A stretch of 33,656 nt of DNA from Candidatus Omnitrophota bacterium (GTDB taxonomy: Bacteria > Omnitrophota > Omnitrophia > JAHJGZ01 > JAFGJY01), in contig JAFGJY010000114.1 of the NCBI GenBank assembly GCA_016928875.1, positions 1 to 33,656 on the forward strand, read 5' to 3'. Each line of letters begins with the position of its first letter. Position 1 is the stretch's first letter. Positions 6,903-14,650 of the stretch are shown piece after piece. Position numbers and translations under genes: made by a program. The notes under the pieces are model-generated. The model did no database searches and was not told the DNA's origin. It saw only the letters and a list, made by a program, of their open reading frames with translations.

Positions 6903-7700
6903 TTACATCATTACGTCTTCTTTTTCACCGCCGGCAGCAATGCCGCGTTTGGAGTTTTTGATAAAGTCGACAAAATATTTAACTTCGGCGCTCGTGCACT
7001 CTTGCTCGATCCGGGCGATCGCATTGGGCCGGCTTAGGCCTTCTAAATAAAGTATTTTAAACGCGTTCTTGATCTCTTTACGAACGTCAGGCGAGAACCC
7101 GGCGCGTTTCAGTCCGACAATATTTACATTTGTCATGCATGCCGGCCGACCGCCACCGGTCAGGTACGGCGGGATATCCATGTTCACCGCTGAAAGCCCC
7201 GAGACCATTGCGTATTTCCCGATCCTGCAGAATTGATGGACAACCACACTGGCCGAGACAAATGCGTGATCTCCTACTTCGACGTATCCGCCAAAGACGA
7301 CCGTGTTGACGGTGATAACGCCGGTCCCGATCTGGCAATTGTGCGCCACATGCGTGTAGCCCATGAGGAACGTATTATCTTTTATGACCGTCTTTGTACC
7401 TGCTTTTGTGCCGCGATGGATCGTACAGTATTCGCGGATACGATTGCCATTACCGATCTCGAGGAAGGTCTCGGAACCATCGAAGGCGATGTCCTGAGGG
7501 ATATCACCCAGGATAGCGCCGGCATGGATGAGGTTGCCGTTGCCCATCGTCGTACCTTTGAAGATCACCGCACCGGGACAGATCATGTTATTCGAACCGA
7601 TGGTAACGCCCTCTTCGATCACAGCATGCGGACCGATCGTGTTGTTATCGCCAAGAATGGCTTTTTTGCTGACCACAGCTCGTTCGTGAATGGTGTTCAT
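6903..7700 (-). CDS. lpxA: Acyl-ACP--UDP-N-acetylglucosamine O-acyltransferase LpxA
   Basis: 265 residues. The N-terminal two thirds is a left-handed beta helix of hexapeptide repeats (e.g. AVIEEGVTIGSNNMICPGAVI), interrupted by the 'ILGDIPQDIAFDG' loop typical of LpxA. The catalytic histidine is in 'YTHVAHNCQIG' (about residue 120, equivalent to His125 of E. coli). 'AFVSASVVVHQFCRIGKYAMV' and a C-terminal helical domain (NAFKILYLEGLSRPNAIARIEQE) complete the family layout. It carries out the first cytoplasmic step of lipid A synthesis. An AGGAG site precedes ATG 7700. First gene of the seven-gene run; lpxD, fabZ and lpxB, often adjacent elsewhere, are not in the window. Confidence 0.95.
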   Translation of the reverse strand: MNTIHERAVVSKKAILGDNNTIGPHAVIEEGVTIGSNNMICPGAVIFKGTTMGNGNLIHAGAILGDIPQDIAFDGSETFLEIGNGNRIREYCTIHRGTKAGTKTVIKDNTFLMGYTHVAHNCQIGTGVITVNTVVFGGYVEVGDHAFVSASVVVHQFCRIGKYAMVSGLSAVNMDIPPYLTGGGRPACMTNVNIVGLKRAGFSPDVRKEIKNAFKILYLEGLSRPNAIARIEQECTSAEVKYFVDFIKNSKRGIAAGGEKEDVMM

Positions 7701-7842
7701 CGTCTAGCACTCCTAAACTCAATTATTCTAGTTTCTAATTACTCTAATGACTAAAAATCCCCAAAACCCAATGTCCAATATTACCTCTTGTCGTTAGCGC
7801 AATTAGACATTAGGTCAATTAGAAATTCACATCACAATGTGA

Positions 7843-8520
7843 TCAATATTGTTCCAAAAGCGTGAGCAATTTTTTTGCTGATTCGCTTGGCTCCACTTTT
7901 TTGTGGACGAGAATATCCTTGGCCGTGAGCGCCCTGTCATAGTAGACATGGTTAGAATCAAAATCAAAATAAAGCCGCGAACCTTCGAGCTTTGCCCCGG
8001 CAAAAAGGCCGCGTGCTTTTGAATACGAATAAATACCACCCTTAAAATGAAGGTCTGTTGCTGCTCCCACATCACGCCCGACCGGCCCTGCCGCGAGCCC
8101 CGCATCAGCGCCGAGTTTAAATGATGTCTCGAGTAAACCGTTCAAACCGCGTTCTGATGAGATCACAATAATATGATCGATCGCTTCCCCACCGATCTGG
8201 AATCCTAGACTTCCGCCTGCTATCTTGAAGAACGCCGGGGCGCTCCACTCGCCTGTGTCAATGTTCCGCGCGATAATAACACCTTTGCCGTATTTGGCGC
8301 CAAAGATAAAACCGCCGTTGACGGTCGTCGGAAAGATCGCAACCGCTTTGCACGTTTGCAACAAAGACCGTGGTATTGCTTCATCCGGCATTGAGGTCAT
8401 CTCTTCAAAAACGAGTGTCGCATCGCTCAGAAGATCATCCCAGCGTGTTTGCGCGAAGGATACCGAAGGAATAAGCGTCAGGATAAGAACAACTACTGCA
8501 AATTTGGCGTACGTTTTCAT
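7843..8520 (-). CDS. SYLF/Ysc84-domain lipid-binding protein (second copy), secreted
   Basis: 225 residues with a clear Sec signal peptide (MKTYAKFAVVVLILTLIPSVSFAQ). The SYLF core is complete: 'IPRSLLQTCKAVAIFPTTVNGGFIFGAKYGKGVIIAR', 'WSAPAFFKIAGGSLGFQIGGEA', 'LIISSERG'-type region, 'LGADAGLAAGPVGRD' and 'IYSYSKARGLFAGAKLEGS'. This is the better-conserved of the two SYLF proteins and is most likely periplasmic, binding lipid at the membrane surface. It has its own promoter with a palindrome (8600-8628) and an AAAGG site before ATG 8520. A 142-base AT-rich stretch without genes separates it from lpxA. Confidence 0.9.
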   Translation of the reverse strand: MKTYAKFAVVVLILTLIPSVSFAQTRWDDLLSDATLVFEEMTSMPDEAIPRSLLQTCKAVAIFPTTVNGGFIFGAKYGKGVIIARNIDTGEWSAPAFFKIAGGSLGFQIGGEAIDHIIVISSERGLNGLLETSFKLGADAGLAAGPVGRDVGAATDLHFKGGIYSYSKARGLFAGAKLEGSRLYFDFDSNHVYYDRALTAKDILVHKKVEPSESAKKLLTLLEQY

Positions 8521-8599
8521 GGCCCTAACCTTTCTTTGAGTGAACGGATATTAGGCAGGATGTACTATTTACCTATTAATACTAGTAAGCAGAACATTA

Positions 8600-8628
8600 T
8601 TTATACCAAAAAATTGTGTTTAACACAA
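8600..8628 (-). promoter_or_regulatory. Promoter with overlapping palindromic operator upstream of SYLF gene
   Basis: On the minus strand: TTGTGT, 17-base spacer, TATAAA. The -35 half is one arm of a perfect palindrome TTGTGT-TTA-ACACAA (8614-8628), a plausible dimeric repressor site. The start codon at 8520 is about 75 bases downstream of the predicted start of transcription. Confidence 0.5.
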
Positions 8629-8697
8629 GGCAATTAACAGAACAAAGCAGGAATGCGGAGGTTGGGAAAATAATGCAGGTAATCGGCGTCCCAATGG

Positions 8698-9693
8698 CTA
8701 CAGGGCGTAGGCATGACCAGCATCTAACAGCTCTTGATTGAGATACTTACCGTCACGCTGGATAACGGCAGGATCGGCCTCTCCCGGCAGATACAAAAGG
8801 TCAGCGACATAGCGCCCGTGAAGATCGGTAGAATACGTCCTGATCACCACCGTAGGTGCATCCTTCAGTGTTCGTTCAACGAAATGTTTGGCCTGCTTCC
8901 CTCGCGGGGTATCCACCTCAAGCGCATTGATGCCGCGCAACCTGATGCTCTGGCGGATAAAAACACCGCCCCCGCAATCAATAATGAGCATGAGCGTATC
9001 CCCATCTATCACGCGTTCTATCGTTGCTGGATACAAATAGTCCGGCCTGCGGGTGCTGATAGGCACGTCAGACCGCGGCATCGTGCGTACCACATGGAAT
9101 CCGCAATCGACCAAGACATGTCCCGGTTGTGCCTTAAGACGCTCGCTCTGAAATTCTGTGGCCGTTCCAAATATGCCGCTCCGTAAATTTGTTGCTGATT
9201 TGAGCGTTGCAGGCGTACCGTCCTTAAGTATCCCCAATTGTCTGCGGTCAGCGCGTGGGCTGTGCCCGCGTAAAAGCGCGTTTTCTTCACGAATGAGCTT
9301 GCGAAGTTGTCGGTGTGAGAGGCGGTTCTGCTCCGCGATCGACTCGTACCGTGCGCGCATGTCGGGTTCTTTCAGATTGAGCAGTTCAGCGTAATGCGTC
9401 CAGCACAATTTCGACGGCGCCGTCGATTTTGGGTAGGTCAAATAAAACTTTCTCATCCGTTCGAGATTGCGCTGCGAGAACCCTTCCCCGTACTTTTTGG
9501 TGAGGTCTTTGGAAAGGCGTTCAAGAAGGTTCGCGCCGTAGGCTGCTCTTATCTGCTTCTCTTGCTCAATGTTGACGATGCGCTTCCCAATTTCCCAATA
9601 ACAGTCTGCTAGCGCGTGACGTGCCTGTTCGAAGAGATGACCGATCTCCTGAATGAGTTTTTTGTATTTTTGTGCGGCTAATGATCGTTGCAT
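8698..9693 (-). CDS. DUF1016 N-terminal domain fused to a staphylococcal-nuclease domain
   Basis: 331 residues in two parts. Residues about 1-145 match the DUF1016/YhcG N-terminal helical domain (LIEQARHALADCYWEIGKRI-type start, 'YGANLLERLSKDLTKKYGEGFSQRNLERMRKFYLTYP', 'LSHRQLRKLIREENALL'). After a polar linker (about 145-215), residues 220-331 are an SNase/thermonuclease domain: VIDGDT (Asp pair), 'IRLRGINALE' (Arg251, Glu259), 'DLHGRYVADLLY' (Arg294) and 'LNQELLDAGHAY'. The usual calcium-binding Asp of 'GIDAPE' is Asn here, a substitution I recall from other SNase proteins. YhcG proteins normally carry a PD-(D/E)XK nuclease instead, so one nuclease has apparently been exchanged for another. 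No signal peptide. It stands alone with its own promoter (9736-9764). Confidence 0.85.
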   Translation of the reverse strand: MQRSLAAQKYKKLIQEIGHLFEQARHALADCYWEIGKRIVNIEQEKQIRAAYGANLLERLSKDLTKKYGEGFSQRNLERMRKFYLTYPKSTAPSKLCWTHYAELLNLKEPDMRARYESIAEQNRLSHRQLRKLIREENALLRGHSPRADRRQLGILKDGTPATLKSATNLRSGIFGTATEFQSERLKAQPGHVLVDCGFHVVRTMPRSDVPISTRRPDYLYPATIERVIDGDTLMLIIDCGGGVFIRQSIRLRGINALEVDTPRGKQAKHFVERTLKDAPTVVIRTYSTDLHGRYVADLLYLPGEADPAVIQRDGKYLNQELLDAGHAYAL

Positions 9694-9735
9694 GGTGTGC
9701 GGATGTTGTTAAGGATTTGTGATCCTACAGTAATA

Positions 9736-9764
9736 ATTATAAAACGGAGGAAATGTAAAAGCAA
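9736..9764 (-). promoter_or_regulatory. Sigma70-type promoter for the DUF1016-SNase gene
   Basis: Minus strand: TTGCTT, 17-base spacer, TATAAT; predicted transcript start about 35 bases before ATG 9693. Confidence 0.6.
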
Positions 9765-9867
9765 GGATTAGTTAGCACATCATATTGGCATGAAATAGGT
9801 TAGATTATGGCAAGTATGTGAATAAAACCCCTCACCTAATAAGGGATCAGTAAAAAAATCCAATGCC

Positions 9868-10458
9868 TTAACGTCCGCTGATCTCGTACCACCATAAATG
9901 TGAAGGACGCTCTCGGCATGCACGCCACAATGTCTTGGCGCTTTCGGTAGCCAGCATTTTCTCGCCGTTCCTGAAGAATGGCTTAACACCACGGATGCCG
10001 TTCTCGTAATATTCTTTTGCTTGAATGAGGCATTCCAAAATATCGGCATCGCGTACTATCTTCGCCAATCGTGACTTTTGCTCCCGATCTTCGGTTCGCA
10101 ACGCGCGCAATGTTCTCTTCAACGCATGCGGTAATCCCGCGGTCTGTTGTTCCGCGACCGTTCCCTCTGCGGCATAGGGATCTACATAGCGTTTTGCCAT
10201 TTTATGCATATCGCCCGTACGCGCTTCATGGAGGTCGTGGAACAGTGCTATTGCCATCGCTTTCTCCGCATCTGCGCTTTCGAGCGAGGCTATCACAAAT
10301 GCAAGTACCGCGCACCGGTAACTATGATCAGCGACAGATTCGGGTTTTTGCACACCGGCAACGAGCCATCCCGAACGCGGCGTTCGCTTGAGCATCCCCG
10401 CCTCGTAGATCAGATCAGCCAGTGCCTGTCCCGCATTCTGTTTTCTTTTTTTCTTCAT
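9868..10458 (-). CDS. HD-domain hydrolase (YfbR/HDDC2-like nucleotidase)
   Basis: 196 residues, cytoplasmic. The metal-binding pattern of the HD superfamily is present: 'ESVADHSYRCAVLAF' (His), 'ALFHDLHEARTGD' (HD pair plus helper residues) and 'IVRDADILECLIQA' (Asp). This arrangement and size fit the YfbR/HDDC2 branch, whose studied members are 5'-deoxynucleotidases acting on dNMPs; the exact substrate here is inferred only by similarity. A basic N-terminus (MKKKRKQN) precedes the domain. The ATG overlaps the stop of the rRNA methylase gene (ATGA), so the two are probably translated in a coupled manner. Confidence 0.85.
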   Translation of the reverse strand: MKKKRKQNAGQALADLIYEAGMLKRTPRSGWLVAGVQKPESVADHSYRCAVLAFVIASLESADAEKAMAIALFHDLHEARTGDMHKMAKRYVDPYAAEGTVAEQQTAGLPHALKRTLRALRTEDREQKSRLAKIVRDADILECLIQAKEYYENGIRGVKPFFRNGEKMLATESAKTLWRACRERPSHLWWYEISGR

Positions 10459-11189
10459 GATACGGCCTTTCTTTGCTTTGTGATCTCATAACAGATGATC
10501 GCGCATGCATTGTTAACATTGAACGAAAGTGTGGCACCGTTCATCGGTATGGTGATCTGCTGATCGACTTCATCAAGAAGATCGGTACTGATACCATGGG
10601 CTTCAGCGCCCATGACCAGCGCCAGAGGGAATTTGAATGTAATGTGGGTCAGGTCCCGTGCCGTATCACTTGGCAGGGCCGCGTACACGGAATACCCTAT
10701 CGCACGTGCTTGGGCAAGTGCGGCCTTAAGATCATCAACACGCGCTACCTGTACGTAGTTCTCACCGCCTGAAGCGACATGCATGACCGTATCATTAACA
10801 CTACACGCTCCCCTTTCAGGCAGCACCATCGCAAAATTACCGAAACATGCCAGCATGCGCATGATCACGCCCACATTATGCGGATCATTGATCCCGTCGA
10901 GAAAAACAAGTGTGGTCTTTGCCGGCCGCTCCATGAGCTCATCGAAATTGACATACGTAAAGCGTTCGACTTTTGCAACGATCTTCTGGAAGTCTTTAGC
11001 CCGGGTGATCCTTTTAAGGTCACGCTCCGAAACCGTATCACAGCGAACACCGTGTGCCTTGATCAATCCTTCGATCTCGCGATGCGTGAATGAACGTTCA
11101 ATAAATATCTTGCGAATACTTGCGGGATCACATCTCAAGCGTTCGAGGATGGAATTGATGCCGTAAAGGACCATTAGGTTTTTTGCCAT
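10455..11189 (-). CDS. rlmB: RlmB-type 23S rRNA 2'-O-ribose methyltransferase (SpoU family)
   Basis: 244 residues. An N-terminal substrate-binding domain ('LYGINSILERLRCDPASIRKIFIERSF') precedes the SPOUT knot with the three family motifs: 'FLDGINDPHNVGVIMRMLACFG' (motif 1), 'LALVMGAEAHGIS' (motif 2) and 'ITIPMNGATLSFNVNNACAIICYE' (motif 3). 'HVASGGENYVQVARVDDL' resembles RlmB more than TrmH, so methylation of a 23S rRNA guanosine ribose is the best guess. In motif 3 the usual 'SLNVSxA' reads 'SFNVNNA', a mild departure. No clear ribosome-binding site; it begins 43 bases after the carbonic anhydrase stop and is likely co-transcribed with it. Confidence 0.88.
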   Translation of the reverse strand: MAKNLMVLYGINSILERLRCDPASIRKIFIERSFTHREIEGLIKAHGVRCDTVSERDLKRITRAKDFQKIVAKVERFTYVNFDELMERPAKTTLVFLDGINDPHNVGVIMRMLACFGNFAMVLPERGACSVNDTVMHVASGGENYVQVARVDDLKAALAQARAIGYSVYAALPSDTARDLTHITFKFPLALVMGAEAHGISTDLLDEVDQQITIPMNGATLSFNVNNACAIICYEITKQRKAVS

Positions 11190-11232
11190 GGAAGGATATC
11201 ACGTTGTCTCGGTTAAATGTCTCTATTGTTTA

Positions 11233-11856
11233 TCAGCTTAATAACTGCCGCGCTTCCTCTTGGTTCGTTACACAGGACTGAAGTTCCTTTAAAATACCAT
11301 TGCTTACCTTGTAGATCCATCCGTGGACGGATAATTCCTGCCCTCTTACCCAGGCGTTCTGAACGATCGTGGTATTGCATACATTAGAGACCTGTTCAAT
11401 GACGTTCAGCTCGCACAACCGATCAGCCCGGGCGTGGCTATCTTTCAGTTGATCGATCTCTTCCCTGTGATAGCGATAGACATCTTTGATGTGGCGCAGC
11501 CAGTTATCGATCAGGCCGTGTTCTGTTCCGTCAAGAACTGCCGTGATGCCACCACAGTCGTAATGGCCGCAGACGATGATGTGTTTTACCTTGAGGACAT
11601 CAACCGCATACTGGATCACCGCGAGGCAATTAAGGTCGGTGTGGACCACCAGATTGGCAATATTACGATGCACGAATACTGAACCGGGTAGCATGCCGAT
11701 GATCTGATTGGCCGGCACACGCGAATCGGCGCAGCCGATCCACAGGATCTCGGGGGTTTGCTGGGAAGCCAGTTTATTAAAGAAATCCGGGTCATCCTTC
11801 TTTATCGTCTCGGCCCACCGTTTGTTGTTCTCGAATATGTGTTTAAGCGTCCGCAT
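11233..11856 (-). CDS. can: Beta-class carbonic anhydrase
   Basis: 207 residues; zinc ligands Cys42 and Asp44 in 'WIGCADSRVP' and His98 and Cys101 in 'CGHYDCGG', with 'HRNIANLV' and 'SVHGWIYKVSNG', match the E. coli Can (YadF) branch at the same positions. The enzyme interconverts CO2 and bicarbonate in the cytoplasm, supplying bicarbonate to carboxylases such as those of fatty acid and nucleotide synthesis. ATG 11856 follows an AAAGGA site and lies 23 bases after the stop of the repeat protein gene, so it is probably the second gene of the 12443-9868 operon. Confidence 0.95.
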   Translation of the reverse strand: MRTLKHIFENNKRWAETIKKDDPDFFNKLASQQTPEILWIGCADSRVPANQIIGMLPGSVFVHRNIANLVVHTDLNCLAVIQYAVDVLKVKHIIVCGHYDCGGITAVLDGTEHGLIDNWLRHIKDVYRYHREEIDQLKDSHARADRLCELNVIEQVSNVCNTTIVQNAWVRGQELSVHGWIYKVSNGILKELQSCVTNQEEARQLLS

Positions 11857-11879
11857 ACGAGAGACTTTCCTTTACAATA

Positions 11880-12443
11880 TTATTTACCGCGAGTACCTTT
11901 GTCTTTTTTGAATATGTGCCGCCATCCCTTCTTTGCTTCAGTGCGCGCCTCTTTTTCTTGCGGGGATAGATCTTTCCACTCCTCCCTCATCTCCTGGCGT
12001 TTCGACTTGAGCGCTTCTTTTTCTTCGGCCGATGTATTAAGCCACTCTTGATGCCGTTCTTTGCGCTGCTGTTTTAAAGCTTCTTTTTGTTCGTCCGACA
12101 TGGTGCGCATCCGGTCACGGTGCTGTTCACGCCTTTTTTTTGCTTCTGCTTTCTCATCTTCTGACATATTTTCCCAACGTGCCTTACGTTCTTCGCGGCG
12201 TTTGTTGATCGTGGCCTTCTCTTCCTCTGACATATTGTTCCACCGGTCATGGACCGCTTGCCAATCATCCTTTAATTCTTTTTGTTCTGCAGCCGTAGAG
12301 GATTCATACACTTCGCTGAGCTTTTCGCTTTGCTCAAGCGCCTGCTCGAATGTTTCGGGCTTCTCCTGCGCGTATGCGATGTTACAGACGCACAATAACG
12401 AACAGATCAATCCGATTAATAGAATGTTCCTGTCAACTCTCAT
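11880..12443 (-). CDS. Secreted protein with five 22-residue charged helical repeats
   Basis: 187 residues from the second of two adjacent ATGs (12443), which has the better distance from AAGGAGG; 12446 is the alternative. A signal peptide (NILLIGLICSLLCVCNIAYAQ) is followed by an acidic helix and five tandem 22-residue units beginning near 'RWNNMSEEEK', 'RWENMSEDEK', 'RMRTMSDEQK', 'EWLNTSAEEK' and 'EWKDLSPQEK'. Each unit starts with an S-x-x-E/Q helix-capping box and is full of Lys, Arg, Glu and Gln, so a chain of short amphipathic helices in the periplasm is expected. It resembles DUF3106-like 'LSPEQR' repeat proteins, but I cannot assign it firmly. It is the first gene of the carbonic anhydrase operon, behind a good promoter. 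Confidence 0.8.
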   Translation of the reverse strand: MRVDRNILLIGLICSLLCVCNIAYAQEKPETFEQALEQSEKLSEVYESSTAAEQKELKDDWQAVHDRWNNMSEEEKATINKRREERKARWENMSEDEKAEAKKRREQHRDRMRTMSDEQKEALKQQRKERHQEWLNTSAEEKEALKSKRQEMREEWKDLSPQEKEARTEAKKGWRHIFKKDKGTRGK

Positions 12444-12481
12444 CATAACCTCCTTACGGATAAGATTAATAAATTGCGTAA

Positions 12482-12510
12482 ATTATACCGTGATGTACGT
12501 GCTAAGGCAA
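12482..12510 (-). promoter_or_regulatory. Sigma70-type promoter for the repeat-protein/carbonic anhydrase operon
   Basis: Minus strand: TTGCCT, 17-base spacer, TATAAT, about 38 bases before the start codon. Confidence 0.6.
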
Positions 12511-12596
12511 CGCAGTATTTAAAATTCGTTCCGATTATGATTGTTGCGTTCGTGCGCTGTATCAATGAGACGGTAGTTAACTGGTAAGGACGAGGG

Positions 12597-14531
12597 CTAC
12601 GCGGCTTGTAGTACTTTCGATTCGGCGTCTCTTTGTAATGCGGCCAGATAAGAATCACCATTTTCCGTTACAAAAAGTTCCGTAAAGCCTTTTACCGTGC
12701 GTGGCCCGGAATATGACTTCTGCCTGATAAGCTTATTCAGCACAGCAGTAATAGCGTACGTCGCATCTTTATCGCCGTTCATCATATAATAAAATTGTAA
12801 TGCGTCACGAATATTCGTAGCTTGCGAAGGATAAGATTTCGGTATTTCGGTCACGCGCTTTGCGATCGCCGCGTAATCCTGGAGGTCCCTGACGTTCACG
12901 TGCGCGAGGTCAGAATCAACAATGGCATACACCGTTCTTATGATATCCTGCATATCATGCTCTGTGACCGAATAACTGTGAGATAAATATGAATATAACG
13001 AAACGATCTCTTCTATATCATCTATGTCTTTAATTGCGCCTAACCCTGAAAGCAAAACAACAGTGCTCATGAATGCCCTCATGTATGTATCGTATTGTTT
13101 GTACGATATTCCCGTTACGAGGCCTTTGACAAGTCTAAGGAACCTTGCCTGCTCCTCAACGTTCTTCAAAACATCGAACTTTTGCATGTACGTAAAATAT
13201 TGGAGAAATTCCTCAGATACATGTAAGCGATCGTTGCCCTCAAATGCATTCAGCAATACAAAGTAATCATCAAGAGAGTTGATCGACTGCATGACCAAAG
13301 GACTGTTGAACAGATTACTAAGGTTATATGTCCTTTCTTGCAAACTCGCTCCTCCATACATGTTGTTGGTTGCCATGCTCGCTCCCTTGATAAAAGCCAG
13401 CAGTTCATCGACCGACGATATGCTCTCGAGAAATTTAGGTTTGTTTATGATATTCATGAGGAACACTAACGGTTCGCTTGGCACTCTCCCATACTCGACA
13501 AAATGAGCATTGAGCGTTATCACGATCTTTTTCATGACCTCGCTGAGATCGCCGATCGTGCGGATCATTCCCTTGTCCGTCAGTTTTTCTGTGATCAACA
13601 ACACAGCACTGAACATTTGCGGCACGGATGTGCGTATGCCGGCAATACCTGTCTTTTTATCCCGATCGGTGATCAAAGATTCCATGCGTGCGATCTCAGC
13701 ATCTGTCATAGCGCAGGCGTCACGGTATAAATGCAAAAGATCGGAAACGTTGGTCTGCGGTGAATGTATATTATTAATGACGGCCTGCAATCGTGCGAAG
13801 GTAGGCGTCCGCATGGATCTGGATACATTAACAATGTGATCATCTAAGAACTGTTTTAGTTCCTTATTCTTTTTCGTAGTAATGGTGGTGGTAACTGGAT
13901 ATAAGCCGTCCTTATTCTTCGTGGTGATGAGTTCATCAATATCATCATCAATATACAATCTTACATCTTCGGGAAAATCACGCAAAAACCGCTTGTATTT
14001 TGCCCGCAGATGCGTGTTATGCCCATCGGCGATCGCCGCTTCAGGCAGGATAACGTGGATCGCTTTGTTGCGTTCCACTACAGCGCGGTAAACAGAGAGC
14101 ATGAACGATTTGAACAAGCAATCACCATACGCACCTCCGTTGATAATGAGCGTGATCTTGTCCGATCCGTTTTGCGTATCGATAAAATCATAAAGCTGTT
14201 GCACGAATTCCTCGCCAATGATCTGCATCTCCAATGTGTTGTTTGAGCCGACCGAATACACTTTTATCATGTGGTATTCGAGACCATATGCTTCATATTC
14301 TTGCTCTTCAGTGGTTCTCGGAAAATCATTGACGAGCAAATACATGACGTTCTTACGCACCCGTTCAGCTGTCGTCTGTTCCAGCATGAATGCCTGCAGG
14401 TTCATAGAACTGACGGTATCCTCAGATACGCATGGCGTTGCAACGGCAACTGTGGTAAACGCCATTATGATAGTGGCGGTAATTGCACAAAAGCGCAATT
14501 GGGCTTTTCGAATTAGCTGTATCATGCTCAT
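12597..14531 (-). CDS. Large exported protein of unknown function
   Basis: 644 residues with an N-terminal signal peptide (IRKAQLRFCAITATIIMAFTTVAVA). The first 200 residues include 'KVYSVGSNNTLEMQIIGEEF', 'KITLIINGGAYGDCLFKSFMLSVYRAV' and 'HVILPEAAIADGHNTHLRAKYKRFL', an alternating strand/helix pattern that could be an alpha/beta domain. The remaining 400 residues are almost all helix ('LLHLYRDACAMTDAEIARMESLI', 'VNVRDLQDYAAIAKRVTEI'). No catalytic motif or known domain is recognised and no membrane segment follows the signal peptide. It has its own promoter (14581-14609) and no close neighbour, so no function can be inferred from context. Confidence 0.7.
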   Translation of the reverse strand: MSMIQLIRKAQLRFCAITATIIMAFTTVAVATPCVSEDTVSSMNLQAFMLEQTTAERVRKNVMYLLVNDFPRTTEEQEYEAYGLEYHMIKVYSVGSNNTLEMQIIGEEFVQQLYDFIDTQNGSDKITLIINGGAYGDCLFKSFMLSVYRAVVERNKAIHVILPEAAIADGHNTHLRAKYKRFLRDFPEDVRLYIDDDIDELITTKNKDGLYPVTTTITTKKNKELKQFLDDHIVNVSRSMRTPTFARLQAVINNIHSPQTNVSDLLHLYRDACAMTDAEIARMESLITDRDKKTGIAGIRTSVPQMFSAVLLITEKLTDKGMIRTIGDLSEVMKKIVITLNAHFVEYGRVPSEPLVFLMNIINKPKFLESISSVDELLAFIKGASMATNNMYGGASLQERTYNLSNLFNSPLVMQSINSLDDYFVLLNAFEGNDRLHVSEEFLQYFTYMQKFDVLKNVEEQARFLRLVKGLVTGISYKQYDTYMRAFMSTVVLLSGLGAIKDIDDIEEIVSLYSYLSHSYSVTEHDMQDIIRTVYAIVDSDLAHVNVRDLQDYAAIAKRVTEIPKSYPSQATNIRDALQFYYMMNGDKDATYAITAVLNKLIRQKSYSGPRTVKGFTELFVTENGDSYLAALQRDAESKVLQAA

Positions 14532-14580
14532 ATTGAATAAGTTATGGTTATTAATACGATCGAGGGTATTTTACTGTAAA

Positions 14581-14609
14581 ACTATACCCTAGATTAGCTC
14601 AAATTGCAA
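14581..14609 (-). promoter_or_regulatory. Sigma70-type promoter for the 644-aa exported protein
   Basis: Minus strand: TTGCAA, 17-base spacer, TATAGT, about 45 bases before ATG 14531. Confidence 0.55.
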
Positions 14610-14650
14610 TAGAACGGGGTTTTAAGAGGTAGGGATCCTGCAGGTTCGTA

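Noticed and set aside
7701-7842. AT-rich low-complexity stretch with repeated CTAATTAC/CAATTAGA-like words
   Set aside because: I examined it for iterons or an operator; the words are irregular and no clear inverted or direct repeat pattern emerges.
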